Shown here: piece after piece, positions 53,009 to 63,300 of the stretch
How the letters are laid out: each line of letters opens with the position of its first letter
Position numbering within the stretch: position 1 is the first letter of the stretch
Assembly (NCBI GenBank): GCA_965198325.1
Contig: CBDAPE010000011.1
Location: 136,968 to 200,967, forward strand
Source: CBDAPE01 sp965198325
GTDB taxonomy: Bacteria; Pseudomonadota; Alphaproteobacteria; UBA828; JAPUJA01
Direction: 5' to 3'
Length of the DNA stretch: 64,000 bases
Notes under the pieces: generated by a model
Told to the model about the DNA's origin: nothing
What the model saw: only the letters and a program-made list of their open reading frames with translations
Databases searched by the model: none
Position numbers and translations under genes: made by a program

Positions 53009-53457
53009 TTACTCCTCTTCAGCGGCCGTCCCGGCGTCCGCGGCGGCAGCTTCAATTGCGCGGACCACCTCCAGAATCGCCTCCTGCTGCGCGGCCGACA
53101 GCGTCCTGAACAAGGTTATCAGCACACGCTCCTCGTCATCCCGAAACGATCCGACATCCGAGAGCAGATCGGACGTGGCCACTCCCACCCGGGCCGTGGC
53201 CTCCTCGACCGGTTCCGGAGACACCGCTTGCGGCCGCCTCCCTTTTCCTTCGTCCCGGCCGTCCGGGGCCGGGTCCAGCAGACCCGACTTCCATAGTGCG
53301 CGAAAGTTCCTCGCCGAGGGGAGCGCCTCACCTCGCTCCCATTTGCCACCGTTTTCGGGCTGATCCCTAACGCGCGCCCCACGGCTTCCTGCGCGAGGCC
53401 CGCCAGTTTCCTGTTCCGTCTGATTTCCTCGCCCAACCGGGCGTCTCCGCGCCGCAC
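53009..53457 (-). pseudogene. XRE-family helix-turn-helix regulator, frameshifted
   Basis: Starting from a GTG at 53457, the frame gives GEEIRRNRKLAGLAQEAVGR and ALGISPKTVA, a classical XRE helix-turn-helix. The matching continuation KWERGEALPSARNFRALW is in a different frame: one base is missing near 53345, after ISPKTVA. The C-terminal half (VLITLFRTLSAAQQEAILEV) is open to 53009. A single deletion or assembly error explains this. It would regulate a neighbouring mobile-element gene if functional. Confidence 0.7.
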
Positions 53458-53602
53458 CTGATCGCCCTCCCAACGGATGAACCCCGGGCCGTCAGACCTC
53501 GCGCAAGAGTCGCCCACTCGAATTCGCCATGCAACCTTGCCCGGCGACCGGGCCCTGGCCGAACGCGGTCCGCGCAGCGATCGCGGACGCGCTTCGAGCG
53601 CA

Positions 53603-53875
53603 TCACGGGTAGAGGACGGCCTCCACCTTGCGGATCGGCGCGGCGCGGCGCCCACAGACGAATTCCGCGGTCTCGTCGCCGACCAGCGGGCTCTCTGCGA
53701 CCACGACGTCGCCGACGTCGACGCACTCCGGGCACACGAGCCCGGGCGTCCCATCTTCGCCCGCCCTGGACACGAGCCAGGCTTCCCACACCTTCCTGTC
53801 CGCGCCGCGCAGGGCCGCGCGCGCGGCATGGGCGTCGTCGAAGCGGCATGAGGCGTGGTCGCTGCCCTCGGTCAT
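53603..53875 (-). CDS. Small hypothetical protein
   Basis: 90 residues from ATG 53875 behind a textbook GGAGG site. It contains a CPEC pair (GLVCPECVDVGDVVV) and a later lone cysteine, so zinc binding is possible. No family recognised. Its neighbours on both sides are frameshifted, but this frame is clean. Confidence 0.5.
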   Translation of the reverse strand: MTEGSDHASCRFDDAHAARAALRGADRKVWEAWLVSRAGEDGTPGLVCPECVDVGDVVVAESPLVGDETAEFVCGRRAAPIRKVEAVLYP

Positions 53876-54071
53876 CGAAGCCTCCTCAGCAGGAACCGAT
53901 GTGTGACCTATATCCGGTGTTGGCCCAAGACGCCGCACGTCTTGATCCTACTTCCCCTTTACTCGGATATAATCAGGGTAAGCGTCATGTCGGAGGATCA
54001 ACCCTGTCAGCTCCGGCTCGCGACCAAGAACGAATACGGCTACTGCCCCACCGAGATGAAGGTGGCCACCG

Positions 54072-54326
54072 AAGACGTTCGTCGAGGCGTGCGACGCATT
54101 CGTGTTTCTCGATCCGGCGTCCGCCCAGCCCAAATCTCCGACACCGAATTCCCGAAACAACGAATGCCAGGACGGCTTCATCGAGCTGCTGGCCAAGGCG
54201 ATGCCTTCGATCACCGACGCTGACGGCTGGGTCGACATCTGCGTTCACGGCGCGCACCTGCGCAAGGTCCGACCCGGATTCACGCCCTCGCAATACGGCA
54301 AGAAAAAGCTGAAAGGCCTGCTCTAG
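54072..54326 (+). pseudogene. C-terminal remnant of a NYN-LOTUS (LabA-like) protein
   Basis: Readable frame KTFVEACDAFVFLD matches the end of a LabA-like NYN (PIN-fold ribonuclease) domain. After a linker, FIELLAKAMPSITDADGWVD ... HLRKVRPGFTPSQYGKKKLK is an OST-HTH/LOTUS RNA-binding domain, ending GLL at TAG. The NYN catalytic part is missing: upstream the frame changes near 54072 and a separate start (ATG 53987, MSEDQPCQLRLATKN) runs in another frame. A one-base change there is one explanation; a 5' truncation is another. Confidence 0.55.
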
Positions 54327-54870
54327 TCCTGCGATGCGCGGGTGAAAATCACCACCACTCCCTGCACCAGCCTGGTCAGGATGCACAACGGGGAGGGATA
54401 GACCGCCCGCGCTCCACGCGCGGATCCGAAGCAACGCAACCGGGATAGAACACGCTCACGCCACCGGCGCGCCCGAGTCCGCCAACGATTCCGGTGCAAT
54501 CATCGCCGCACCGAATTGCCTGATCATAATTGGTGGACTTTGTCGCGGTCTGCTGCCGCCGGGTGAAGCGAGCTGAGACCTGGAGGTCGTGCCGGCGGCA
54601 CCGGCCACCGCCAGGCTCGCGCTACGGTCCCTGGTCATCCCCCTCAGTCCCCGTCAGGCCGCGCTCAGTGAGGCGCCCCGCGGTCCCGCGCCAGCTTGAC
54701 ATCGAACGACAGGAAGCGGTCGAACAGCGCGGTCTTGCGCCACCCCACCTCGCCGTATCGGGAGGCCCCGGTATTCGAGCAGTCCGAACCAGCGCAGCGG
54801 ACCCAGAACGCGCCCCACGAACATCGAACCCTCCGCATTCCAGTGCATCTTCGCGACCGCGTCGTCGCGT
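54327..54870. other. Interval that may hold a decayed 5' part of the VWA-like gene
   Basis: No clean frame. The metal-site motif expected upstream of the HHTRRGERE motif (HExxH-like) is not recognisable in any frame, so either the N-terminal domain has decayed or the gene was cut here. Confidence 0.4.
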
Positions 54871-56024
54871 ACCGTGGTCAACGCCCTGAAGCACCACACG
54901 CGGCGGGGCGAGCGCGAACCCGGGCGCTGGCAGCAGGCCTCGCAGCTCGTCACCCACGGCCTGCTGCGCGATGCGGGCTTCAAGCTCCCGCCCGACGCCG
55001 AGGGTTGGGACGGCATCAGCGTGGAACAGGCCTACGACCGCCTGCCCGAACCGCAGGAGGGCGGCGGGCAGGGGAGCGACGGCCCGCCATCGGCAGGCGA
55101 CGGCGGCGGCAAAGGCGGTCCGCAACCCGACGCGGACAATGACGACGGCGACAGCCGTGCCGATGATGACGACCACAGCAGCCCCGGCGCCGATGACGGC
55201 AACGGACTCGCCCACGCATCCGACGACAGCGATCCTCAAGCCGACGACGGTCCGGGCACGGACGGACCATCCGGTGCCCCTGCGAGCTGTGATCCCTCGG
55301 GCACCGGGGAGGTGATGGCCTCATCAGAGCGCACCGACGACAACGCCGATGCCGGCCAAGCCCCAGCCGATGTTTCCGCCGAGGAGCAGGCCTGGGACGA
55401 AGCCATGCACCAGGCGCTCAACCTCGCCAAGGCGCAGGGGAAGGCACCAGGCACCGTGGAGGAGACCATCCAGGGCGCCCATCGCAGCACCCTCGACTGG
55501 CGCTCGCTCCTGCGCCGCTACATGACCGATGCCGCGGCCCGCGACTATTCCTGGAGCGTGCCCAACCGGCGCTTCATCGACTCAGGGCTCTATCTCCCGT
55601 CGATCCGATCGGAGGGAATGGGCACGTTCGCCGTCATCATCGACACCTCCGGTTCGGTCGACAGCGATGCCCTCGCGGCGTTCTGGTCGGAGGTCCGCGA
55701 GGTGCGGCCGAGATCGAGCCCGAGCGCATCGTCGTGCTCCATGTCGACGCCGCGGTGCAGGACGAGGAGCACTACGCGCCGGGCGAGCTTCCCGAGTGGA
55801 TCCTCGTCAAGGGACGGTGGGGAACGGATTTCCGGCCGGGATTCGAGCGCCTTGCCGAGCAGGGCGTTCGGCCTGCCGTGTGCCTGTATTTCACGGACAT
55901 AGATTGCGACCGTTACCCCGAGACCGAGCCGGATTTCGATGTCTTGTGGTGCGACTACAGCGCCGCCGACAGACTGTCTCCGGAACCCCCGCCCTGGGGC
56001 GTGCACATCAGGATCGACGGTTGA
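54871..56024 (+). pseudogene. VWA-like (DUF2201) protein, truncated and frameshifted
   Basis: Frame 1 begins within a conserved block (ALKHHTRRGEREPGRWQQAS) and runs through a long Asp/Gly/Pro-rich low-complexity stretch (about residues 60-155). It then reads TLDWRSLLRRYMTD and the von Willebrand-A-type MIDAS motif FAVIIDTSGSVDS (near 55630). One base is missing near 55705; the rest (RIVVLHVDAAVQDEEHYAPG to WGVHIRIDG) continues in another frame to 56024. Proteins of this kind usually partner a MoxR-type AAA ATPase as a metal-chelatase-like pair; none is present here. Confidence 0.7.
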
Positions 56025-56140
56025 CGTTCGCCAGGCGGTGCCCCTCCGCCCTTCCACCGAGCGCGACCTCACAACGGGAGGAGTTCGCCATGACCCGGCA
56101 GCAGCATGACGGCGTCAGAACCCGCCGACAAACCGGCGCC

Positions 56141-56413
56141 TTACGGCTTCGCCGCCTCCACGATAATCCGGCCCCGTCCTCGCCTGATCAGGTAGCCGCC
56201 GCGCGGGATCGCCAGAGTGCCCTCTTGCACCATCGGCCAGAGCGTGTCGACGATCGTTGCCGCGTTACCGTCCGGCTTCCCTTTTGCCGTCTCCTGCAAC
56301 GCCAGCCACTCGGCGAATGCTCTCTCGCCGACCTCGTCCCCCACTGATTTCTTGAGCGCGCTGAGTTTGCGGAACTGCCCCTTTGTCAACGTGGACTCTT
56401 CAATCTGTGTCAT
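56141..56413 (-). CDS. Small hypothetical protein
   Basis: 90 residues from ATG 56413. Helical N-terminus (QFRKLSALKKSVGDEVGERA), then a compact end with IPRGGYLIRRGRGRIIVEAA, strongly basic. No family recognised. It looks intact and sits next to a chimeric membrane/IHF gene on the same strand. Confidence 0.5.
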   Translation of the reverse strand: MTQIEESTLTKGQFRKLSALKKSVGDEVGERAFAEWLALQETAKGKPDGNAATIVDTLWPMVQEGTLAIPRGGYLIRRGRGRIIVEAAKP

Positions 56414-56495
56414 CGCCGTTTCTCTTCCGATTTCTTGTGTTGAACGAATCGATGCCTCTGCCGCCGATACCAATAGCAGCGCCACTTCCGCCGGC

Positions 56496-56774
56496 CTACG
56501 TCTCGTTACCGGTATCGGCCCGGCCCTCCGCGATCCGCACCTTCAGAACCTGAGACGACCGGAACGTCACGACGCGGCGCGCCGGGATCGGCGCCGGCTC
56601 CCCGGTCTTGGGGTTGCGGCCCTCCTGTGCCCGTTTGTCGCGAACCCTGAAACTGCCGAATATCGACGAAATACGTCGTATAAGAAAGCGAATGAAGAAT
56701 ACAGCGCCGACCAGAAACAATGCCAGCACTGCAAGGACAATGATGATGGCAGTTGTGTTGGATTCTCCGTTCAT
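56496..56774 (-). CDS. Membrane segment fused to the C-terminal arm of an IHF/HU protein
   Basis: 92 residues from ATG 56774 (GGGAGAAG box). Residues 8-33 (AIIIVLAVLALFLVGAVFFI) are one transmembrane helix. From residue about 40, FGSFRVRDKRAQEGRNPKTG and PAPIPARRVVTFRSSQVLKV reproduce the beta-arm half of integration host factor, which inserts Pro-tipped arms into the DNA minor groove. The N-terminal half of IHF, needed for the dimer, is absent. Either a recombination scar or a membrane-tethered DNA-binding arm. It lies beside the istA fragment. Confidence 0.6.
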   Translation of the reverse strand: MNGESNTTAIIIVLAVLALFLVGAVFFIRFLIRRISSIFGSFRVRDKRAQEGRNPKTGEPAPIPARRVVTFRSSQVLKVRIAEGRADTGNET

Positions 56775-56793
56775 CTTCTCCCGCGTCAGATTG

Positions 56794-57270
56794 TTAGTGG
56801 GTAATAAGGGGAAATGTGGCGGGTGCTGGCGCCTGGGCATGGCGCCGGCCCCAGGGAAGCGTGAACGTCCCGAAGTCCACCTGACCCTGCCGTCCCGCCG
56901 GCGTCTCGAACCGGACCGGCGCCTCGACCGGCTCGCGCGGCCGCGTCGCCCGCACGTAGTCCAGCACGCGCTTGTAACCGCCCGGATAACCCGCCGCACG
57001 GACCTCGTCGAACAGCCGCTTCGCCGACAGCTTCGGGAAAGCCTCGAGACGCGCGTCGATGATCTCCTTGTAGGGATCCAGCTTGTGAGCTACCGGGGGA
57101 CGCGGCGTATACCCTCGCGCACCGGCCGACAGATCCCGGTCCAGATGGCCCGTCTCGATCCAATAGTGGATCGTGCGACGGTTCACTCCGAACCGTCTCG
57201 ACAACTCCGCCTTCGAGACGCCCTGATCCAGATAGGGCTTCAACAACATCCTGATCTCCCATCCATACAT
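56794..57270 (-). pseudogene. istA: IstA transposase of a second IS21-type element, C-terminally truncated
   Basis: The first 150 residues of an IstA: helix-turn-helix SKAELSRRFGVNRRTIHYWI, region LDPYKEIIDARLEAFPKLSA and KRLFDEVRAAGYPGGYKRVL, and the start of the catalytic core with QVDFGTFTLPWG holding the first Asp. After that it diverges into DNA next to the IHF-arm gene. A different subgroup from copies A-C. Its left end is at 57333-57384. Confidence 0.85.
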
Positions 57271-57332
57271 CTGCGCACCGCTTCCCGCACTGTTGGCAAA
57301 GCCAACACAGCGGCCCGGCGCACCGTCAGCGA

Positions 57333-57384
57333 CAAGTCAAAAGTGAGAAATTTTGGGTTGCCACAAATGGGAAATTTATAGTCG
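57333..57384. repeat. Terminal end of the second IS21-type element (left end)
   Basis: On the minus strand: GCGACTATAAATTTCCCATT, then AAAATTTCTCACTTTT, 63 bases before the istA fragment's start. Pairs with 52754-52800. The 4.6 kb between the two ends contains genes that do not belong to an IS21 element. Confidence 0.75.
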
Positions 57385-57665
57385 CCGCCAACATCACCGC
57401 GTCGATCCGCCCTTCGCTATTGACGGGCTACGGGCCGATCGACGTTCGCCAGATACCGTGCGTCGTCTAAACTAACGAGTGGTACTAACCGTGGGGGCAG
57501 GTCACCGGTTGATTGTAGGTTTTACAAGTCCTGTCCAGTTAGTCTGACAGTGCCGGATATGGGGTGTTTGCAGACCGCCGACTCTTGAGGAGCCGTTCAC
57601 TTTCCGATACATTGATTCGAAGACTGGACTGCCAGAGCTTCGATATTCCCTATGGAGACATCTTG

Positions 57666-58043
57666 ATGATTGGTTACGTAACCCTTGGCTCGAACGACAT
57701 TGCCCGCGCCGGTGAGTTCTACGATGCGCTGCTCGGCGAACTCGGGGCGACTCGGCAGATGGACGGAGAGACGTTTGTCGGTTGGTCGGTGACCCCCGGT
57801 ACACCGATGCTGTCGGTCATCAAACCGTTTGACGGCGCCCTTGCTAGTGTAGGCAACGGCGTCATGGTGGCCATCGCCGTCGACTCGAACGGTCAGGTGG
57901 ATAGCTTGCACGCGAAGGCGATGAGTCTCGGCGCCAGTGACGAAGGCGCACCGGGACAGCGCGACGATACGTTCTACGGCGCTTATTTCCGCGACCCTGA
58001 TGGGCACAAGCTGGCGGTGTTCAACAAAGAATTTCTGAGCTGA
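57666..58043 (+). CDS. VOC-family (glyoxalase-like) protein
   Basis: 125-residue protein of the vicinal-oxygen-chelate fold: YVTLGSNDIARAGEFYDALL at the N-terminus, FVGWSVTPGTPMLSVIKPFD in the middle, and a second half with MVAIAVDSNGQVDSLHAKAM and AYFRDPDGHKLAVF. The ATG at 57666, preceded by GGAG, is chosen over a frame extension at 57564. Members are glyoxalases, dioxygenases or resistance proteins; the function here is open. Isolated between IS remnants. Confidence 0.8.
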   Translation: MIGYVTLGSNDIARAGEFYDALLGELGATRQMDGETFVGWSVTPGTPMLSVIKPFDGALASVGNGVMVAIAVDSNGQVDSLHAKAMSLGASDEGAPGQRDDTFYGAYFRDPDGHKLAVFNKEFLS

Positions 58044-58086
58044 GCCGGCCGCACTCCAGCGGAGTTTACGTGCGCGCCCGCGGCGA

Positions 58087-58200
58087 GACCCGGATCTTCT
58101 CCTCGGTCGAATAGCGTTTGCGCGTCACCCTACGGATGTTCTTGACGATCTGTTCGGACGCCTCTCTCGGTGGCCCAGATTTCTGTCTCAAAGGCTCTGA
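58087..58200 (-). pseudogene. IS3-family OrfA, N-terminal scrap
   Basis: About 38 codons, QKSGPPREASEQIVKNIRRV and TRKRYSTEEKIRV, match the start of the helix-turn-helix OrfA of an IS3-family element. Homology breaks at 58087 close to the VOC gene. No OrfB is present. Confidence 0.6.
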
Positions 58201-58588
58201 CGGGGGACAGCCCGTAGCATTGGCCGGTCGATAGCGGTCCTGATTCTGAGCGATGAAGAACGTGACGTTGCTCCCAAAATCAGGACCAGGTGGTTCTTCA
58301 GCTATGCGGCCTGAGATGCCGTAATGGGGCTCGGCGCTATCCGGCACCGTCGGAGCTTGTAGCGATGACGGAGATTCTGGTGTCGTTTCCCTTACACGCG
58401 CGGCGTGTTCACGGGGTCTTGCCGAAAGGCGCGCTCCAATTCCTCGAAAGGAAAGGGCAAATGGAATGGACGCCTCCCACCCCTGATGGTGGCCGACGCG
58501 AGGGTTGAGGTGGACCCTCACCGGCCGACGGCATCAAAGTGCCAAGTTGGAAGAGCGAGCTCTTCACAGGCAAACAGGAGGGTCCGAG
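58201..58588. other. Left flank of the IS110 element
   Basis: 388 bases between the IS3 scrap and the IS110 transposase. IS110 elements lack terminal repeats, so the exact left edge cannot be set. No gene is supported. Confidence 0.35.
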
Positions 58589-59692
58589 ATGAAGACTAAC
58601 AGAACGGTGGTCGGCGTGGATACGGCGAAGCGGGTGTTCCAACTGCATTGGGTCGATATGGAGACGGGCGAGATCGTTGACTTGCGGCTGATGCGGGCGA
58701 AATTTCTCGAACATTTCGCCAATCGCGCGCCGTGTCTGGTGGCGATGGAGGCCTGCGGCGGCTCGCAGCATTGGGCACGCTGGATCCGGGAGCTCGGTCA
58801 CGAGGTCCGGCTTCTGCCGGCGAAGATGGTGCGGCCCTTCGTGGGCGGCAACAAGAACGATGTGCACGACGCGCGGGCGACCTGGACGGCGGTGCAGCAG
58901 CCAGGCGTCAAGACGGGCGCGATCAAGAGCGAAGAACAGCAGACAATCCTGGCGCTGCATCGCATGCGCCAGCAACTGGTGAAGTTCCGCACCGCCCAGA
59001 TCAACGGCCTGCGCGGTCTGTTGACCGAATATGGCGAGGTCATGCCGAAAGGCCGAGCCGGGATGAGGCGGGACATCCCCGCGGCCCTTGAACGGGTCTC
59101 GGAGCGACTGCCGGCGATGGTCATCGAGACTCTGCGCGAGCAGTGGGCACGCGTCGTCGAGCTCGACAAGGAGATCGGCGTGATCGAGCGGCGGATCAAG
59201 CTGTGGCATCGCGGCAATGCCGCCAGCCGGCAGATCGCAGAGATCCCCGGCGTCGGGGTGCTGAGCGCGACGGCTGTGGTGGCCGCAATGGGCGATCCGG
59301 CCGCCTTCAGGTCCGGCCGCGAGTTTGCTGCCTGGCTCGGTCTCGTGCCGCGCCACAGCGGAACCGGGGGGCGGGTTCGCATGCTCGGGATCTCCAAGCG
59401 CGGGGACAGGTATCTCCGCACCCTGCTGATCCACGGTGCCCGCGCTGTGCTCACCAATAGCAAAGCGCCGCCGGAATGGGCGTTGCGTCTGGCCGAACGG
59501 AGGCCGGCGAACGTGGCCACGGTGGCGCTGGCGAACAAGATGGCACGCTCGATCTGGGCCTTGCTGGCCCATGACCGGGTGTACCAGGCGAACTTCCGTC
59601 AGCCAGCCGGCTTGAGCGCGGCTGACGACGGGCCAACGAACCAGCACGGGAGGTGGCCGCTGAAAGGTTGCGCAAGGTACGACAAGGCGTGA
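58589..59692 (+). CDS. IS110-family transposase
   Basis: 367-residue DEDD transposase. N-terminal RuvC-like catalytic part with GVDTAKRVFQLHWVD (first Asp), VAMEACGGSQHWARWIRELG (Glu) and NDVHDARATW (DxxDA-like). C-terminal domain with IAEIPGVGVLSATAVVAAMG and the serine region PRHSGTGGRVRMLGISKRGD. ATG at 58589 follows CAGGAGG. IS110 enzymes use a structured noncoding RNA (bridge RNA) from the element's flank to choose targets, so the 58.2-58.6 or 59.7 kb flank may encode one. Confidence 0.9.
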   Translation: MKTNRTVVGVDTAKRVFQLHWVDMETGEIVDLRLMRAKFLEHFANRAPCLVAMEACGGSQHWARWIRELGHEVRLLPAKMVRPFVGGNKNDVHDARATWTAVQQPGVKTGAIKSEEQQTILALHRMRQQLVKFRTAQINGLRGLLTEYGEVMPKGRAGMRRDIPAALERVSERLPAMVIETLREQWARVVELDKEIGVIERRIKLWHRGNAASRQIAEIPGVGVLSATAVVAAMGDPAAFRSGREFAAWLGLVPRHSGTGGRVRMLGISKRGDRYLRTLLIHGARAVLTNSKAPPEWALRLAERRPANVATVALANKMARSIWALLAHDRVYQANFRQPAGLSAADDGPTNQHGRWPLKGCARYDKA

Positions 59693-59901
59693 TGGCAAAC
59701 AGGTCAGACCGCGATCCGCCAAGCCTGAATGTCGTTGAAGGGCGGGAAGCCCACAGGGCAAATGAGGCACGGATCGGCAGATTCCATCAGGGCCAGCGGG
59801 CAGAAAGCCCCGCACCAAAGGCCGGATACAAAACTGCAATCTGCCTGCCTGTCACATCCAAATCGGTCCTTGCGTTCCGGGAGGCGTCCATACAAAACGA
59901 C

Positions 59902-60330
59902 ATGAATGTCTATATCGGGCTGGATGTATCGCTGGCAAGCACAGCAATCTGCGTTCTCGGCGAGAAGGGCAAGGTCGTGACGGAGGCGCGGGTCGCCAGC
60001 ACACCTGAATCGCTGGTTGCGTTCATGCGCGAGCTGCCGCACGGGTTCGCCGCGATCGGCTTCGAAGCCGGTCCCCTGTCCAACTGGTTGCACAAGGGGC
60101 TGACCGACGCCGGCTTCGAAACCGTGCTGATGGAGACCCGGCAGTTAAAGGGTGCGCTGAAGGCGATGCCAATCAAGACGGATCGCCGGGATGCCGAAGG
60201 CATCGCACGACTGCTGCAGATGGGCTGGTTCCGGCCGGTACACTGCAAATCGGTGTCGTCGCAGGAGATGCGGGCGCTGCTGACCTCGCGCAAGTCCGTG
60301 CAGGACGCGCTCATCTCCAGCGTCCGGCAA
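59902..60330 (+). pseudogene. Second IS110-family transposase, N-terminal fragment
   Basis: About 140 codons starting MNVYIGLDVSLASTAICVLG, with GFAAIGFEAGPLSNWLHKG and KTDRRDAEGIARLLQMGW. It belongs to a different IS110 subgroup from the intact one just upstream. Homology ends near 60320, where the DNA passes into the 3' end of the helicase gene on the other strand. No C-terminal half here. Confidence 0.78.
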
Positions 60331-60350
60331 ACCGGCCGTTCCTCGCAAGG

Positions 60351-63300
60351 TCAACGCCGCTTGCGCTGCCCATCTCTGGGTGTACCCGACGGTCTTTTCG
60401 ACTTGGCTCCCGGTTGCCGCAGATTGCGCGTGTAGTCGCAATCCGGAAAGTTCGAGCAGCCCAGGAAGCGCCCGAACCGGCCCATTCTGGTTTCCAGCCA
60501 GCCGCCGCAGGAAGGACAGCCCTCGAGCAATCCGCCGCAGTCGCGGCAGCGGAAGGCGCCGCCGGACCTGACCGGCAGGCCGGTTCCGCATTTTGGACAT
60601 GGGCTCCCCGTGTGCTCGCAATAGGGCCAGTTCGAGCAGCCGTAGAAGATGCTCCCGCCGCGGGCATTTTCCCGCCGTTCCAGGCGGCCTTCCTTGCACT
60701 GCGGACAGGGCACGTCGCCTTCGGGCAACCGGCCGAACACTGTGATTTCGTATCCGCCGTCGATCAGTTCCATGACGAACGCGGACGGGGGGCCGCCTTC
60801 GGCCAGCAGGAACACCTGGCGGCGCGCACGGGTCAGCGCGACATAAAGCAGCCGCCGCTCTTCGGCATTGGGATGCGCTTCCGGCGCCGCCATCACCAGG
60901 TCGAGCAGCGGGTCGTCGGCGATCTCGACAGGAAAACCGTGTTTGCCGGCGCTTAGCCCGAGCACCACGGCATAGTCGGCTTCCAGTCCCTTTGCGCGGT
61001 GCACGGTCATGTAGGTGAAGCGCAGGCCGGGATACTGCTTCGCCAGACCGCCGAGGTTCAGGGGCCGCAAATGCCGGTAGCGGCCCAGCAGCAGCACTTC
61101 CGACGTGCCGTCGTACCGCCCGGCATCCTCGGCAATGCGGTCGAGCGATTCCTTCAGCAGCGAGAGCCCTTCGTCTCCCGGGAGGCCCACATGCACGGCC
61201 GGCCCGTCACCCTTGCGCGTCGCACGGACCGTCTTGCGAATCTGCGCAGGGTTGCGCAACACGAAGTCTGTGGCGACCGCGGCGATGCGATCCGAACACC
61301 GGAACGTGGTTTCGAGGTCGACCCGTTCGTAGTCGCCGAACCGGTCCCCGAATTCCCGCATGACGGCGATGTCCGACCCGCCGAACCGATAGATCGCCTG
61401 CCAGTCATCCCCGACCGCAAACAGTTGCGCACCCGGCGAACGGTCGAGGAGCGCCTTCAGCAGCCTCGCCCGCGCCGGCGAAATGTCCTGGAACTCGTCG
61501 ACCAGGATATAGCCGAACGGGCTGCGGTAGCAGCCGGCCTCCACATGGTCGGTGGCCCGGTTGATCATGTCGTGGAAGTCGATCTCTCCTGCGCCGGACA
61601 GCGTTTCCTGGTAGCGCTCGAACACCGGTCCGAACACCGCGACGAACGCCGTCGCCCGCCCTCCATCGCCAACGACACGGGCCCGTTCGGCGATTTCGCC
61701 CAGGGACAGGCGGCTGCCCTTGAAGTGCTGCAGGAAAGTCGCCAGGATCCGCGTGAAGGGATCCACCCGGCCCTGTTCCTCCAGGGCGGCGAACACCCGG
61801 TCACGCGGAACCGGCGACAGCTCCACGCCATGCGCCGCCAGCTTCTCCGTCAGGTTCCGGGTCAGCCGGCTGTCGACACGTTCATGGGTGAAGGTTTCAA
61901 CCAGGACGGTGCCCCGTTCGGCATGGATCTGCCGCTTCCACTCCATCTCCCGGAGATATTTCTCGCGATCGACGAACGGCGCGGTATTTCCTGCGGCGTC
62001 GAGCCCGAAATGCTCGATGTAGATGCCGTGGTCCGGGAGCAAGAAATCGGGCTTGTACTGGCGCTTCTCGGCGGTTGCCGTCTCGTGCTCGTAGGCCGCT
62101 TCGTATTTGTAGGAGACGCCGTTGAGATAGAGGAAATTCGCGATCTCGCATTCCTCGTAGCTCTTCACCGTGTCCCCTTGCAGCGACCTGATGTCGTTCC
62201 GCCGGATGTAGTTCCAGTACGCGCCCCAAGTGGCGAACTCATGCTCGCTCCTGTAGGGAGCGAACTGGTCCTGGAACCATTCCAGCACGGTTTCCGAAAG
62301 GGCGCCGCCGGCCAGCAGATCGGCGACGATGCCCTTGAGCAGGTCGAACAGCGCCCGGTCGTTTTCCGCCAACCGGGCCAGCCCCGGGCGCTTGCCTTCG
62401 GCATCGCCGATGATCGCCATGCCCAGGCTGTGGAAGGTCCGAACCGTTACACCTTTCGCGGCACCCGCCCCAAGGCGCGCGCGAACACGCTCCTCCACCT
62501 CGTTCCGGGCATCCCGCGCGAAGGCGAGCAGCAGGAGTTCGGACGGCTTCCGGTATCCCCTGCGGACGAGCCATCCCGCCTTCGCCACGACGACGGAGGT
62601 CTTGCCGCTGCCCGCAGCGGCGACCACCAGATTGCGCTTTTCGTCGACGACCACCGCCTTGCGCTGTTCGTCCGTCAGCGGCCGCGCCTCGATCCGGTCG
62701 AACAGCTCGCGCGACCGGATCAGCTCGTTCGCTACGAATGCCTTGTTCGCCTTCGACCTGGCTCTGTCCGGCGCCTCCATGAACTCCAGGATACCCCGCA
62801 GCATCCGGATTTCCGGGGCCGCGGACAGGGAGTCCGGCCACCGCGCCACCAAGCCGCCGGCTGCCGCCTGCGCGTCCCGCATTACCTCGTCGAATGCGTC
62901 GCCGTGGACGTAACGCGGCGGATCGGCAAATCCGGCCAGCCGGTCGTGGACGGAGCGAAGCGCGCCAATCTGCAGCGCCAGCGTGCGCCGCCACCAATCG
63001 ACCCTTGCCCTCTCTACCGCGTCGGCAAATTCCCTGGCTTCGGTTCGGGACAGGCCCGATACCGTCGCCGCCATCCTTGCATGGCCGAGCCTGACGCCGG
63101 CCCAGCGCCGCCCCGCCTTCACCTCCACCGCTCCGATATCGCTGAGAGCGATTTCCGCCGAACGCGACCTGAAGGCGAGCTCGACGCTGTCGGCGTTCAC
63201 CGATGCCGCCCGGGCCTCCCCCGAACGGAATATGGCGAACAGTAGCGTTGCCAGCCCGGTTCGCTTCACGCCGAATCGGGACCCTGGATCGGGCATTTGA

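Noticed and set aside
46080..60330. IS110 C-terminal remnant (46080) and N-terminal fragment (59902) as halves of one gene split by insertion
   Set aside because: They are 13.5 kb apart and look like different subgroups; a profile search would be needed to test it.
60999..63245. A 748-codon open frame antisense to the helicase
   Set aside because: It is an antisense shadow of the HelD-like gene in GC-rich DNA; composition is Arg/Pro/Gln-rich with no motifs, while the other strand has all helicase motifs.
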